A stretch of 64,000 nt of DNA, from NCBI RefSeq assembly GCF_052115385.1, contig NZ_JBFRGP010000003.1, positions 62,001-126,000 on the forward strand, written 5' to 3'. The stretch comes from Dyella_D sp052115385. Its GTDB lineage: Bacteria; Pseudomonadota; Gammaproteobacteria; Xanthomonadales; Rhodanobacteraceae. The stretch's first letter is position 1; every line of letters begins with the position of its first letter. The position numbers and the translations under genes were made by a program. Below are positions 8,144 through 16,665 of this stretch, piece after piece. The notes below the pieces were generated by a model. It saw nothing but the letters and a program-made list of their open reading frames with translations. It ran no database searches and was not told the DNA's origin.

Positions 8144-8418
8144 GGCTTTAGTCCCTCTCAAGTGTGGGTGCCGCCCGGGGCGGCGGTTACGTCCAGTCCG
8201 TGCGCCGGTGGCGCGGGTCGGTCTCGACGCCGGGCATTCTGCGCGGCCTGGGGGAAGCGCGAATGTGCCCTGGTATCCGTGGTTCATGCCCGATCGTCCG
8301 GTAGCGCGAAACTTTCGTGATGCCGGACCGCGGGCAAGAAAGCGTGGACGCCCGGGCATGGCGGCGCCGGCAGGCGGGGCCGAAGATGCCGCCCACTTTC
8401 CTCGATGGGATAACTCCG
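8144..8418. promoter_or_regulatory. Divergent control region between bufferin precursor and DoxX gene
   Basis: A 275-bp region that must hold the promoters of both divergent genes. The clearest structure is an inverted repeat with arms gcccgatcgtccgg (8288-8301) and ccggaccgcgggc (8323-8335) around a gcgaaactttcgtg centre. It could be an operator or a transcript hairpin. I see no convincing sigma-70 boxes and no clear extracytoplasmic-function sigma motif. Confidence 0.4.
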
Positions 8419-8880
8419 ATGCGGACCTTGATTGCCACCCGGGCCTCGCGCCTGCTGGACCTGCTGCATGCCGGCCGCTGGCTGGGGCCGCTGGTCATGC
8501 GCCTGGGCTTTGGCTACTTCTGGCTGGAAACGGGCATCGCCAAGGTGCAGCACGTGGCGGGGTTCGCCGAGCGCTTCGCCAGCTGGGGCATTCCGTTTCC
8601 GCTGCTCAGCGCCACCGTCTCCGCCTGGACCGACCTGATCGGCGGAGCGCTGCTGATGCTGGGCCTGTTCACCCGCCTGATCAGCGTGCCGATGCTGATC
8701 AATATGGTCATCGCGCTGGTGCTGGTGGTGTCGCGCGATATCTCGGGCCTGGACGAGTACGTCGAGAGCTCCGAGCTGACCTACATCCTGATCCTGTTCT
8801 GGCTGCTGATCGCCGGCCCCGGCAAGGTCAGCCTGGATACGCTGCTGGCGCGCTGGCTCGGCATCCGCACGCGCGACTGA
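8419..8880 (+). CDS. DoxX-family inner-membrane protein
   Basis: A 153-residue protein with four hydrophobic segments: LVMRLGFGYFWLETGI, ISAWTDLIGGALLMLGLFTRL-like stretches, MLINMVIALVLVV and YILILFWLLIAG. The family marks are the first helix R..F...G..K and the G(A)LLM(L)GL.TR segment. DoxX-family genes are frequent companions of DUF692/DUF2063 clusters, where their role is thought to be membrane or redox related but is not established. Here it is divergent from the precursor gene rather than in the same operon. The start at 8419 is chosen because it places the first membrane helix near the N-terminus; in-frame starts at 8386 and 8317 would add an uncharacteristic basic leader. Start confidence is moderate, family high. 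Confidence 0.85.
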   Translation: MRTLIATRASRLLDLLHAGRWLGPLVMRLGFGYFWLETGIAKVQHVAGFAERFASWGIPFPLLSATVSAWTDLIGGALLMLGLFTRLISVPMLINMVIALVLVVSRDISGLDEYVESSELTYILILFWLLIAGPGKVSLDTLLARWLGIRTRD

Positions 8881-8885
8881 AACGA

Positions 8886-8913
8886 ACGAGGCGCGGTGGA
8901 TGCCGCGCCTCGT
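8886..8913. terminator. Hairpin between convergent DoxX gene and gshA
   Basis: A perfect inverted repeat with arms acgaggcgcgg and ccgcgcctcgt in the 57-bp gap between two convergent genes. There is no long T run on either side, so it may be a weak bidirectional terminator or a 3'-end stabiliser. Confidence 0.5.
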
Positions 8914-8937
8914 CGTTGCCGATACGGTGGGCGATGC

Positions 8938-10305
8938 TCAGTAGGCGAACTCGCCGAACACCGGATCCACGCTGCCGTTCCAGGCCCCGTTGAACAGTTC
9001 GAGCTTGCGCTCGGCCGGCGTCTGGTTGGCTTCGACGATTTCCAGCAGCGGCTCCAGGAAGATGCTTTCGTCGGCGCCGTGGTGATTGAGCCGGGCGCGG
9101 CGCTTGAGGCCATGCGCGGCGATCTTCAGCGTCTCGGCCGCCAGTTCGCGCACCGAGTGGCCGCGGAACGGCAGCTTCAAGGCATGCTTGGGCACGCCAT
9201 CACGCAGCGCGTGGCGTTCCGCGCGGCTGAAGTCCTTGACCAGGTCCCAGGCGGCGCTCAGCGCCTCGTCGTCGTACAGCAGGCCGACCCACAGCGCGGG
9301 CAGCGCGCACAGCCGGTTCCACGGGCCGCCGTCGGCGCCGCGCATTTCCAGGTACTGCTTCAGGCGCACTTCCGGGAAGGCGGTGGTGAGATGGTCGGCC
9401 CAGTCCTTCATGGTGGCGTGCGTGCCGGGCACGGCCGGCAGTTCGCCGCGCATGAAGCGCTTGAAGTCCTGCCCGGCCAGGTCGATGTAGCGGCCGTCCT
9501 GGTAGCTGAAGTACATCGGCACGTCGAGGATGTAGTCGACGTAGCGCTCGTAGCCGAAGCCGTCCTCGAACACGAAGTCCAGCATGCCGGTGCGATGCGG
9601 GTCGGTATCCGTCCACACTTGCGAGCGGAACGACTGATAGCCGTTCGGACGGCCATCGGTAAACGGCGAATCGGCGAACAGCGCGGTGGCGATCGGCTGC
9701 AGCGCGAGGCTGGTGCGGAACTTGCGCACCATGTCCGCTTCGGTTTCGAAGTCCAGGTTGACCTGCACGGTGCAGGTGCGCGTCATCATGTCCAGGCCGA
9801 GCGAGCCGACCTTGGGCATGTACTCGCGCATGATCTTGTAGCGGCCCTTGGGCATCCACGGCATTTCGTCGCGGCGCCACTTCGGCTGGAAGCCCATGCC
9901 GAGGAAGCCGATGCCGAGGTCGTCGGCGATCGAGCGCACTTCTTTCAAGTGCGTGTTCACTTCGCGGCAGGTCTCGTGGATGTTCTCCAGCGGCGCGCCG
10001 GACAGTTCGAGCTGGCCGGCCGGCTCCAGCGTCACCGAGGCCTTGTCGCGCGACAGCGCCACGGGGATGTCGCCTTCGCGGGCGATGTCCCAGCCATAGC
10101 GTTCGGCCAGGCGCTCAAGCAGGACGCGGATGCCGCGCTCGCCTTCGAACGGCGGCGGGCGCAGGTCGTCGGTGAGAAAACCGAATTTCTCGTGCTCGGT
10201 GCCGATGCGCCAGTCTTCACGGGGCTTCTCGCCGGCGGCGAGGTAGTCGACCAGCTGCTGGCGGTCGCCAATGGGCGTGCTCTTGACGGCACTGGGTATG
10301 GACAC
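8938..10305 (-). CDS. gshA: Glutamate-cysteine ligase, plant/alphaproteobacterial type
   Basis: A 455-residue gamma-glutamylcysteine synthetase, catalysing the first and rate-limiting step of glutathione synthesis in the cytoplasm. The sequence is the plant-type class rather than the E. coli class. It shows IGTEHEKFGF near the N-terminus, EPAGQLELSGAPL, GIGFLGMGFQPKW, MPKGRYKIMREYMP, MTRTCTVQVNLDF and the substrate-binding MRGADGGPWNRLCALPALWVGLLYD block. Length matches that class. No gshB is in the window. Start at 10305 gives MSIPSAV; upstream is a 115-bp gap to the two-component genes. Glutathione supply is relevant to the glutaredoxin at 58 kb, though the genes are unlinked. Confidence 0.95.
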   Translation of the reverse strand: MSIPSAVKSTPIGDRQQLVDYLAAGEKPREDWRIGTEHEKFGFLTDDLRPPPFEGERGIRVLLERLAERYGWDIAREGDIPVALSRDKASVTLEPAGQLELSGAPLENIHETCREVNTHLKEVRSIADDLGIGFLGMGFQPKWRRDEMPWMPKGRYKIMREYMPKVGSLGLDMMTRTCTVQVNLDFETEADMVRKFRTSLALQPIATALFADSPFTDGRPNGYQSFRSQVWTDTDPHRTGMLDFVFEDGFGYERYVDYILDVPMYFSYQDGRYIDLAGQDFKRFMRGELPAVPGTHATMKDWADHLTTAFPEVRLKQYLEMRGADGGPWNRLCALPALWVGLLYDDEALSAAWDLVKDFSRAERHALRDGVPKHALKLPFRGHSVRELAAETLKIAAHGLKRRARLNHHGADESIFLEPLLEIVEANQTPAERKLELFNGAWNGSVDPVFGEFAY

Positions 10306-10419
10306 GATCGGCTCCTTCGCGGGAATCGCAGCACTGTGGGGGTGGTTGGGGGATTTTCAAAGTGCCGCATTACATAAAGCCCCTCGCGCTGGCGAGGAGT
10401 TGCACCGCGCAGATCGGGT

Positions 10420-11754
10420 TCAGCCGCCCGGCGACGGCCGCCCGGCGTCCGGGGCGCGGAGCGGGAAGTCGATGCGCATCCGCACGCCACGGCCGCAGCG
10501 GCCGTCCAGGATGCTGAAGCTGGCGCCGTGCGCGCGCGCCGATTCCTCGACGATGGCCAGGCCCAGGCCGCAGCTGTCGCCGTCGCTGTTGAGGCCGCGG
10601 TAGAAGCGCTCCTTCACTTTCTCGCGTTCGGCCGGCGGAATGCCGCTGCCGGTGTCGTCCACTTCCAGGAACGGCCGCCTGTCCTGCACGCCACAGCGCA
10701 GCGTGACATGGCCGCCGGCCGGCGTGTGGCGGATGGCGTTGTCCACCAGGTTCATCAGCAGCTCGTGCAGCACCCAGTACACGCCGGCCACGCGGGCCGG
10801 CTGGCAGTCGGCGCCGAGGTCGATGTCGCGGGCCAGGGCGCGGTCCAGCGAGGAGCTGATCACCTGGGCGATCAGCTTGCTCAGGTCCACCGGCAGGAAG
10901 CGGCTGGAACCGTGCGCCGATGGCTCGGCACGAGCCAGCGCCAGCAGCTGGTTGGCGGTGTGCGCCAGGCGGTCGACGCCGCCGTGCAGCAGCGCGATGC
11001 GCTCGTGCAGCGCGGTGCCGGCGGTGTCGCGGGCCAGCACTTCGAGTTGGGCCTTGACGCCGGTGAGCGGCGTGCGCAGCTGATGCGCCGCGTTGGCGAG
11101 GAAGTGCTGCTGCGACAGCGCGGAATCGCGCACGGTGGCCAGCAGCGTATTGAGCGATTCGACCAGGGGCAGCACTTCGCTGGGCACGTTGTCGGTGGGC
11201 AGCGAGGTGAGGTTGTGCGAGGGGCGGTGGGCGAGCTGGTCGCGCAGGCGCTGCAGCGGACGCAGCGCCACGCTGATGCCGAACAGGGCGATGCCGAACA
11301 CCAGCAGCATCTGGATGCTGTCGTTCACGCCGAACGACACGTCCATGCGCTGCACCGCCAAGTCGCGGCGATGCGGCGTCTCGCCTACGGTGATCACCAG
11401 CGGCTCGCCGCCTTCGACCACGCGGTAACTGAGCAGGCGCAGCTGCAGGCCCTGGTAGGTGGCGTCCGCGTAGGCGAACTCGTCGTCCTTCTCCGGCGGC
11501 ACGATCGGCAAGTCTTCCGAGCCGGCGTAGGTCGAGCCTTGCGCATTGCTGACGCGATAGAAGAAGCGCTCTTCCGGCAGCGCGCGCAGCGGCGGCGGCG
11601 GATGGTCGGGCAGCATGATGTCGAACTGCCCGCCGGGCTGGCGATGGATCTGCGCGGCGATCGCCAGCACGGCGCGCGACAGCGAACGATCGAACGAGGC
11701 GTAGATCGGCGCGACGATCGAGTGATGGTCGACCACCACCCCGATCACCAGCAT
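10420..11754 (-). CDS. Two-component sensor histidine kinase (N-terminus uncertain)
   Basis: A QseC/TctE-like histidine kinase: periplasmic sensor region (about residues 10-150), second membrane helix (IQMLLVFGIALFGISVAL), HAMP-like linker, phosphoacceptor box (NAAHQLRTPLTGVKAQ), N box (LMNLVDNAIRHTP), G1 (VDDTGSGIP) and G2 (GLGLAIV). The ATG at 11754 lies in the middle of the first membrane helix. In-frame codons continue upstream to about 11820 and encode a basic stretch plus the first half of the helix (KPRRPSVRRRLLGYLLAPLT), exactly what such kinases have. No ATG, GTG or TTG occurs in frame there. The codon where a Met would be expected is ATC at 11818-11820, just past the regulator's stop. 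True coding therefore probably extends to about 11820. Confidence 0.88.
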   Translation of the reverse strand: MLVIGVVVDHHSIVAPIYASFDRSLSRAVLAIAAQIHRQPGGQFDIMLPDHPPPPLRALPEERFFYRVSNAQGSTYAGSEDLPIVPPEKDDEFAYADATYQGLQLRLLSYRVVEGGEPLVITVGETPHRRDLAVQRMDVSFGVNDSIQMLLVFGIALFGISVALRPLQRLRDQLAHRPSHNLTSLPTDNVPSEVLPLVESLNTLLATVRDSALSQQHFLANAAHQLRTPLTGVKAQLEVLARDTAGTALHERIALLHGGVDRLAHTANQLLALARAEPSAHGSSRFLPVDLSKLIAQVISSSLDRALARDIDLGADCQPARVAGVYWVLHELLMNLVDNAIRHTPAGGHVTLRCGVQDRRPFLEVDDTGSGIPPAEREKVKERFYRGLNSDGDSCGLGLAIVEESARAHGASFSILDGRCGRGVRMRIDFPLRAPDAGRPSPGG

Positions 11755-11821
11755 CGCCGTCAGCGGGGCCAGCAGATAGCCGAGCAGGCGGCGTCGGACG
11801 CTGGGGCGTCGCGGCTTGATT

Positions 11822-12487
11822 TCAGCCGTCCTCGAGCCGGTAGCCGAGGCCGCGGATGCCGCGGATCGAGGCCGAATCGCCCAGCTTGCTGCGCAGGCGC
11901 GACACGTGCACTTCGATGGCGTTGCCCGAGATGTCCTCGCTCCAGCCGGCGATGGCCTGGGTCAGGCGCTCCTTGCTCACCACCTTGCCGCTGTGGTGGG
12001 CCAGGCATTCGAGGATCGACCATTCGCGCCGGGTCAGCTCCAGCGCCTCGCCGGCGGCGTTGATCGCGCGGCGGCCGGCCAGGTCGATGCGCAGGCGGCC
12101 GACGGTGAGCTCGTTGGCGCTGGCGGCGCTGGCCCGGCGGATCAGGGCGCGGCAGCGCGCGGCCAGCTCCGGCAGGGCGAAGGGCTTGACCAGGTAGTCG
12201 TCGGCGCCCAGGTCCAGCGTGCTGACGCGGTCGTCCAGGCCATCGCGGGCGGTGACGATCAGCAGCGGCAGGCCCTGGCCGGAGCGGCGCAGGCGGCGCA
12301 CCAGGCTCAGGCCGTCCTCGCCGGGCAGGCCTAAGTCGATGATGGCCAGGTCGTAGTGGGCGCTGTCCATCATGCCGGAGACCGGCTCGGCGTTGCCCAC
12401 GTGGTCGACCACATAGCCCTCGCCGGTAAGGCCACGGACGATGCCATCGGCCACCAGCGGATCGTCTTCGACTAGCAGTATGCGCAT
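11822..12487 (-). CDS. OmpR/PhoB-family response regulator
   Basis: A 221-residue regulator. Residues 1-115 form a receiver with the acidic pair (LLVEDD), phosphoacceptor Asp in LAIIDLGLPG, the conserved Thr/Ser region (LIVTARDG) and Lys in YLVKPFALPEL. Residues 125-221 form a winged-helix DNA-binding domain (ELTRREWSILECLAHH, NAIEVHVSRLRSKLG, IRGIRGLGYRLE). The start at 12487 puts MRILLVEDD at the N-terminus; the longer frame to 12553 adds residues with no family match. It is upstream of, and essentially abutting, the histidine kinase gene and is its obvious partner (QseB/TctD-like). The stimulus and targets are not evident. Confidence 0.93.
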   Translation of the reverse strand: MRILLVEDDPLVADGIVRGLTGEGYVVDHVGNAEPVSGMMDSAHYDLAIIDLGLPGEDGLSLVRRLRRSGQGLPLLIVTARDGLDDRVSTLDLGADDYLVKPFALPELAARCRALIRRASAASANELTVGRLRIDLAGRRAINAAGEALELTRREWSILECLAHHSGKVVSKERLTQAIAGWSEDISGNAIEVHVSRLRSKLGDSASIRGIRGLGYRLEDG

Positions 12488-12901
12488 AAGAGGCACGGTG
12501 AACGGAGTGCCCGGCATGCTAGCAGGCGGATGCCCGGAGGAAATAGCTGGCAAGGCTAAGAAAAAACTAAGGTCGCCGCGCGCCGGCGGGTCGATACGCC
12601 GCCATCACGCCCTGGCATTTCCCACCGCGCGCCTTGCGATCGGACAGCGGGATGCGTGCGAGGAAGTACCCGGATAGCGCTGCAGATTCGTACAAATACT
12701 GGATCGCGCGGGATGCGCTCTGAATCTCGCGTCCAAACCACGCCCTACCCACGAGGCGTCGGCAAAGATGATCGCCACGGAGACGCCCGCAGCGCGGCCC
12801 GGAACGGGCGATCGACCTTTCCGGCATGACGGCTGCAGCTCCGTGTTCACTCCGCTTCGGGACCGAAGCGCCATGGATCATCAATCAGGCGAGGGTTTGC
12901 C
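12488..12901. other. Intergenic region, no gene seen
   Basis: A 414-bp gap between divergent genes, the response regulator and the flavin oxidase. It must contain both promoters. I see no open frame with a good ribosome-binding site, no tRNA-like fold and no strong inverted repeat. A short A-rich stretch (aagaaaaaactaagg) lies near 12558. Nothing else can be supported. Confidence 0.5.
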
Positions 12902-14509
12902 ATGTCATACATTTCGATTGGAAACGAAGATTCCCGCTACGAAACCCTGAAGAAGGGCTTCAACCAGCGCTGGCCGTCCCCCGGCCAGGACGCCGGCGCG
13001 ATCTATGTCTGCCGCACCGTGGAAGATGCCGAACGCGCCCTGCAGAACGCCGTGAACCAGGGCTTGCGCCCCACCGTCCGCAGCGGCGGGCATTGCTACG
13101 AAGGATTCGTATCCAACAATTCCGGCGGCGTCATCATCGATATCGGCCAGCTGACCGAGCTGAGCGTCGACGACAGCACCTACCGCGTCGGCGCCGGTAC
13201 GCAGAACTGGGACGGCTACGTCAACCTGTTCAAGCTCACCGGCAGCCTGCCTCCGGGCGGCTCGTGCTATTCGGTCGGCGTGGGCGGCCATGTGGTGGCC
13301 GGCGGTTACGGATTGATGTCGCGCATGCACGGCCTGACCGTGGACTGGCTGAAGGCGGTCGAGATCCTGACCGTGGGCAAGAACAGCGCGGTGGAGCGCC
13401 GGCTCGTCGACGCCAGGAACGATCCGGATCTGTTCAAGCTCTGTCGCGGAGGTGGCGGCGGCAACGTCGGCATCATCACCAGCTATCACTTCGATCCGCT
13501 GCCCAAGGCACCCGCCAAGGTGGCGCTGCTGGTGAAGCAGTATCCGTGGGCGCAGTTCGCGAACGACAAGCCGAGGTTCAAGGCTTTCCTGCAGGCCTAT
13601 GCCAACTACATGAAGCGGGCCGACGGCGATCCCCGCACCTATGGCCTGTTTACCCTGTTCAAGCTGACGCACGTCAGCGCGGGAAACATCGGCCTGGTGG
13701 TGCAGTACACGGACCAGAACGGACAGCTGGAAGATACCCAGCCGCTGCTCGACCTGATCAAGGCTATGGATTCGGTCGCGGAAGGCGCGCTGCACACCGC
13801 TTATATGCCGGGCACGGGGCCGCTTCCTTTCGCGCGGCATCCCGTCTCGCGTCAGGCCGCCGGCGAGCTGCCGGAAGGCTCCATCGTGTACGACTGGCTG
13901 TATGCGACGCAGACGGTCAATGGTTCGGGCAACAACCAGCGCGGCAAGTACAAGTCCTCGTACATGAAGGACGTCTTCACCGACCACGAAATGGACGCGC
14001 TCTTCAAGTATCTGGTGCAGGAAGGCGATGGCGACTTCTCGCAATCGCTGGTGCAGGTCGATTCGTATGGCGGCGCCATCAACCGCAAGTCTGCAGGAAA
14101 TAATGGTTTCGATCCGACCGCGAATCGGACGGCGGTGTTCCAGCGCAATTCGATCATGAAGCTGCAGTACCAGACCTACTGGACGGACAGCGCCAATGAC
14201 GAGAAGCACATCCAGTGGCTGCGCGATTTCTATTACGACGTGCACCGCTTCGACGGCTATAACGGCACGCCGTATCCGAAGTCGCTGGCGTTGCCGGCGT
14301 CCCGCTACGAAGGTTGCTACATCGGTTATCCGGACATCGACATGCTGACCGGCGAGGACTCGTCCAAGCCCTACTACAACTGGGGCGAGCTCTATTACGG
14401 GCCTTTGTACAAGGAACTGGTCGCCACCAAGAACAAGTACGATCCAGGTAGGCAATTCCGCTTCTCGATGTCGTTGGGAGCTCCGGCGCCGCCCGCGCAT
14501 GGCTTCTAA
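12902..14509 (+). CDS. FAD-linked sugar-oxidase-like protein (BBE family, bicovalent flavin)
   Basis: A 535-residue FAD-dependent oxidase of the PCMH/berberine-bridge group, which includes glucooligosaccharide and chitooligosaccharide oxidases that oxidise the C1 hydroxyl of sugars to lactones. FAD-binding marks are RSGGHCYEGF with His64, GAGTQNWDGYV, and SCYSVGVGGHVVAGGYG with Cys122; that His plus Cys pair is the signature of bicovalent FAD attachment. The C-terminal BBE segment (YYGPLYKELVATKNKYDPG..FRF) is complete. I see no Sec or Tat signal, unlike many secreted members. The start at 12902 is preceded by a gagggtttgcc-type site. It lies convergent to the gntP-ridA-dan genes, which suggests but does not prove that it makes their substrate. 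The sugar specificity cannot be read from sequence. Confidence 0.85.
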   Translation: MSYISIGNEDSRYETLKKGFNQRWPSPGQDAGAIYVCRTVEDAERALQNAVNQGLRPTVRSGGHCYEGFVSNNSGGVIIDIGQLTELSVDDSTYRVGAGTQNWDGYVNLFKLTGSLPPGGSCYSVGVGGHVVAGGYGLMSRMHGLTVDWLKAVEILTVGKNSAVERRLVDARNDPDLFKLCRGGGGGNVGIITSYHFDPLPKAPAKVALLVKQYPWAQFANDKPRFKAFLQAYANYMKRADGDPRTYGLFTLFKLTHVSAGNIGLVVQYTDQNGQLEDTQPLLDLIKAMDSVAEGALHTAYMPGTGPLPFARHPVSRQAAGELPEGSIVYDWLYATQTVNGSGNNQRGKYKSSYMKDVFTDHEMDALFKYLVQEGDGDFSQSLVQVDSYGGAINRKSAGNNGFDPTANRTAVFQRNSIMKLQYQTYWTDSANDEKHIQWLRDFYYDVHRFDGYNGTPYPKSLALPASRYEGCYIGYPDIDMLTGEDSSKPYYNWGELYYGPLYKELVATKNKYDPGRQFRFSMSLGAPAPPAHGF

Positions 14510-14589
14510 GGATTGAAGCCACGTCGGCATGTGGGTTTGCTTCATGGACGCTTCGAAGCATTCGGTCCGACAGCTGTGGCCTTGAGGCC

Positions 14590-14617
14590 GATCCGGGAGT
14601 CGCCGTACTCCCGGATC
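14590..14617. terminator. Hairpin between convergent oxidase and permease genes
   Basis: A perfect inverted repeat with arms gatccgggagt and actcccggatc and a six-base loop, in the gap between two convergent 3' ends. There is no T run on either strand, so it is more likely a transcript-end stabiliser or Rho-linked end than a classical terminator. Confidence 0.45.
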
Positions 14618-14655
14618 ACTCAAGCCGTAAATCAGTTCGCTCCCGGTCAATTCGC

Positions 14656-16029
14656 TTAGCCAACGACCGCGGCCAGGCCCAGGGTAAGCAGTAGAGCGAC
14701 GACGGAGATCAGCGTCTCCATCACGGTCCAGGTCTTGAGCGTCTGCGTCACCGTCATGTTGAAGTACTGCTTGACGATCCAGAAGCCGCCATCGTTGACG
14801 TGGGACAGGATCAGCGAGCCGGCGCCGGTGGCCAGCACCATCAGTTCCGGATGCACCGCCTTGCTCGCCGCCGCGGCGATCGGGGCGACGATGCCGCAGG
14901 CCGTGCCCATGGCCACGGTGGCGGAGCCGGTGGCGATGCGCAGCAGGGCGGCGATCAGCCAGCCCAGCAGCAACGGGGAAATCTGCGAAGCCTGGGTGGC
15001 CGCGATGATGGCGTGGGACACGCCCGAATCGAGCAGGATCCGACCGAAGCCGCCGCCGGCACCCACCACCAGGATGACGGTCGCCGTCGGCGCGAGGCAG
15101 TCGTTGGTGAAGCCCAGAATGGTTTCGCGGCTGAAACCGCGCCGCTTGCCGAAGGTGTAGAAGCTCAGCAGCACCGCGATCAGCAAGGCCGCGACCGGAT
15201 TGCCGACAAAGCCGAGCACGTCGTTGAGGCGGGTGCCCGGCGTCGACAGCTGGTCGGCCCAGGTGCCGACCAGCATCAGCAGCACCGGCAGCAGCAGGGT
15301 GATCAGGGCGATGCCGAAACTGGGCAGCTGGCGCGACCCGTCCATCTCCACGAATTCCTTCTCGAGCGGGTTGTCCCCTTCGACGGTGACGTAGCGCGTG
15401 ATCCAGCGGGCGAACAGGGGGCCCGCGATGATCGCCGTGGGCAAGCCGACCAGGATCGCGTACAGGATGGTCTTGCCGATATCCGCCTTGTACGCGGTCA
15501 CCGCCAGCAAGGCTGCAGGGTGTGGTGGCACCAGTCCATGCACCACCGAGAGGCCCGCGGCCATGGACAGGCCGATCAGCAGCAGCGGCATGCCCGCACG
15601 CTTGGCGATATGGAAGGCGACCGGGATCAGCAGCACGAAGCCCACGTCGAAGAATACCGGCAGGCCCACGATGAAGGCCACGAACATCATGGCCCAATGC
15701 GCGCGCCGCTCGCCGAACGCGGCGATCAGCGTGTGCGCGATGCGTTCGGTGCCGCCGGACTCGGCCATCATCTTGCCGAGCATGGTGCCCAGCGCGATCA
15801 GCAGCGCGATATGCCCCAGGGTGCCGCCGGCGCCGGTTTCGAACGCCTTGACGATGCCCTTCATCGGCATGCCGACCGCGGCGCCCAGGCCCAGCGAGAC
15901 GGCGAGCAGGGCGACGAAGGGATTGAGCTTCAATGCCGCGATCAGATAGATCAGGACGATCACGGCCAAGGTGGCCGCGAGCAGCAAGGCATCGCCTTGC
16001 AACAGGAAGTTGGTTTGTATGGGATTCAT
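14656..16029 (-). CDS. GntP-family gluconate/sugar-acid permease
   Basis: A 457-residue inner-membrane transporter of the GntP/gluconate:H+ symporter family with about 12-14 hydrophobic segments. Recognisable family stretches include GIVKAFETGAGGTLGHIALLIALGTMLG, GLPVFFDVGFVLLIPV, LVPPHPAALLAV and HVNDGGFWIVKQYF. Members import gluconate and related sugar acids. In this cluster an amino sugar acid such as N-acetylglucosaminate is a plausible substrate, an inference from neighbours. The start at 16029 has gtgagg 4 bases upstream. It lies on the same strand as ridA and the D-aminoacylase gene but 210 bases downstream of ridA, so a separate promoter is possible. Confidence 0.92.
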   Translation of the reverse strand: MNPIQTNFLLQGDALLLAATLAVIVLIYLIAALKLNPFVALLAVSLGLGAAVGMPMKGIVKAFETGAGGTLGHIALLIALGTMLGKMMAESGGTERIAHTLIAAFGERRAHWAMMFVAFIVGLPVFFDVGFVLLIPVAFHIAKRAGMPLLLIGLSMAAGLSVVHGLVPPHPAALLAVTAYKADIGKTILYAILVGLPTAIIAGPLFARWITRYVTVEGDNPLEKEFVEMDGSRQLPSFGIALITLLLPVLLMLVGTWADQLSTPGTRLNDVLGFVGNPVAALLIAVLLSFYTFGKRRGFSRETILGFTNDCLAPTATVILVVGAGGGFGRILLDSGVSHAIIAATQASQISPLLLGWLIAALLRIATGSATVAMGTACGIVAPIAAAASKAVHPELMVLATGAGSLILSHVNDGGFWIVKQYFNMTVTQTLKTWTVMETLISVVALLLTLGLAAVVG

Positions 16030-16239
16030 TGCCTCACCGGTGTGCGATGGATACGGGACACCGGCTCAACATGCCTTACAAAACGCTCATATCAGTTGGC
16101 AATCGGCTTTGCGCGACGTGTTTTCAGCAGACTCCTATGGGTGCCCGGCGCCGTGCTACGAAAGCTCCTATCTGGTGGGTCGATTGGCCACGTATCGATG
16201 CGTTGAAGCCACACATCGATACCGTCCCGATCAGGCGCG

Positions 16240-16632
16240 CTACGGCTTTTTGTAAGCCACGCAATCGACCTCCACCTTGCAGTCGACCACCATGCTGGAC
16301 ACCACGCAGGCGCGCGCCGGTGGATGCGCGCCGAAGTACTGCTTGAACACGCGGTTGAAGCTAGGGAAGTCGCGTGCATCGTCCAGCCATACGCCGCAAC
16401 GCACGACGTGCTCGGCGCCATAGCCGGCCTCGGCCAGGATCGCGATCAGGTTGCGGATGGTCTGGTGCGATTGCTCGATGATGCCGCCGTGGATCACCTC
16501 GCCATCGACCATCGGCGTCTGTCCGGAAACGAACAGCCAGCCATCGGCGCCGGCGGCGCGGGCGAACGGCAGATGCTGGCCACCGGTGCCGGAGCCGCCT
16601 TCGACGCCGAATCGAACGATGGGATCAGTCAT
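16240..16632 (-). CDS. RidA-family imine/enamine deaminase
   Basis: A 130-residue RidA (YjgF/UK114) protein. This family hydrolyses the reactive enamine/imine released by PLP-dependent dehydratases. The key arginine of the active site is present (HPPARACVVSS), as are the FVSGQTPM strand and the final KVEVDCVAYKKP segment carrying the conserved Glu. It is encoded 33 bases after the D-aminoacylase gene with a good site (aaggaatgttcc) before the ATG, so the two are probably cotranscribed. In context it would finish the deamination started by the PLP enzyme encoded divergently at 18343. Confidence 0.93.
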   Translation of the reverse strand: MTDPIVRFGVEGGSGTGGQHLPFARAAGADGWLFVSGQTPMVDGEVIHGGIIEQSHQTIRNLIAILAEAGYGAEHVVRCGVWLDDARDFPSFNRVFKQYFGAHPPARACVVSSMVVDCKVEVDCVAYKKP

Positions 16633-16665
16633 GGAACATTCCTTAAGGTTTGCGGGTGACGAAGC

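Noticed and set aside
10420..11820. Frameshift or pseudogene call for the histidine kinase
   Set aside because: The frame is intact through every catalytic motif; only the start codon is odd, so it is better treated as a start problem.
12905..15697. 930-codon minus-strand frame spanning the flavin oxidase and part of gntP
   Set aside because: It covers two real genes in wrong frames and matches no protein family.
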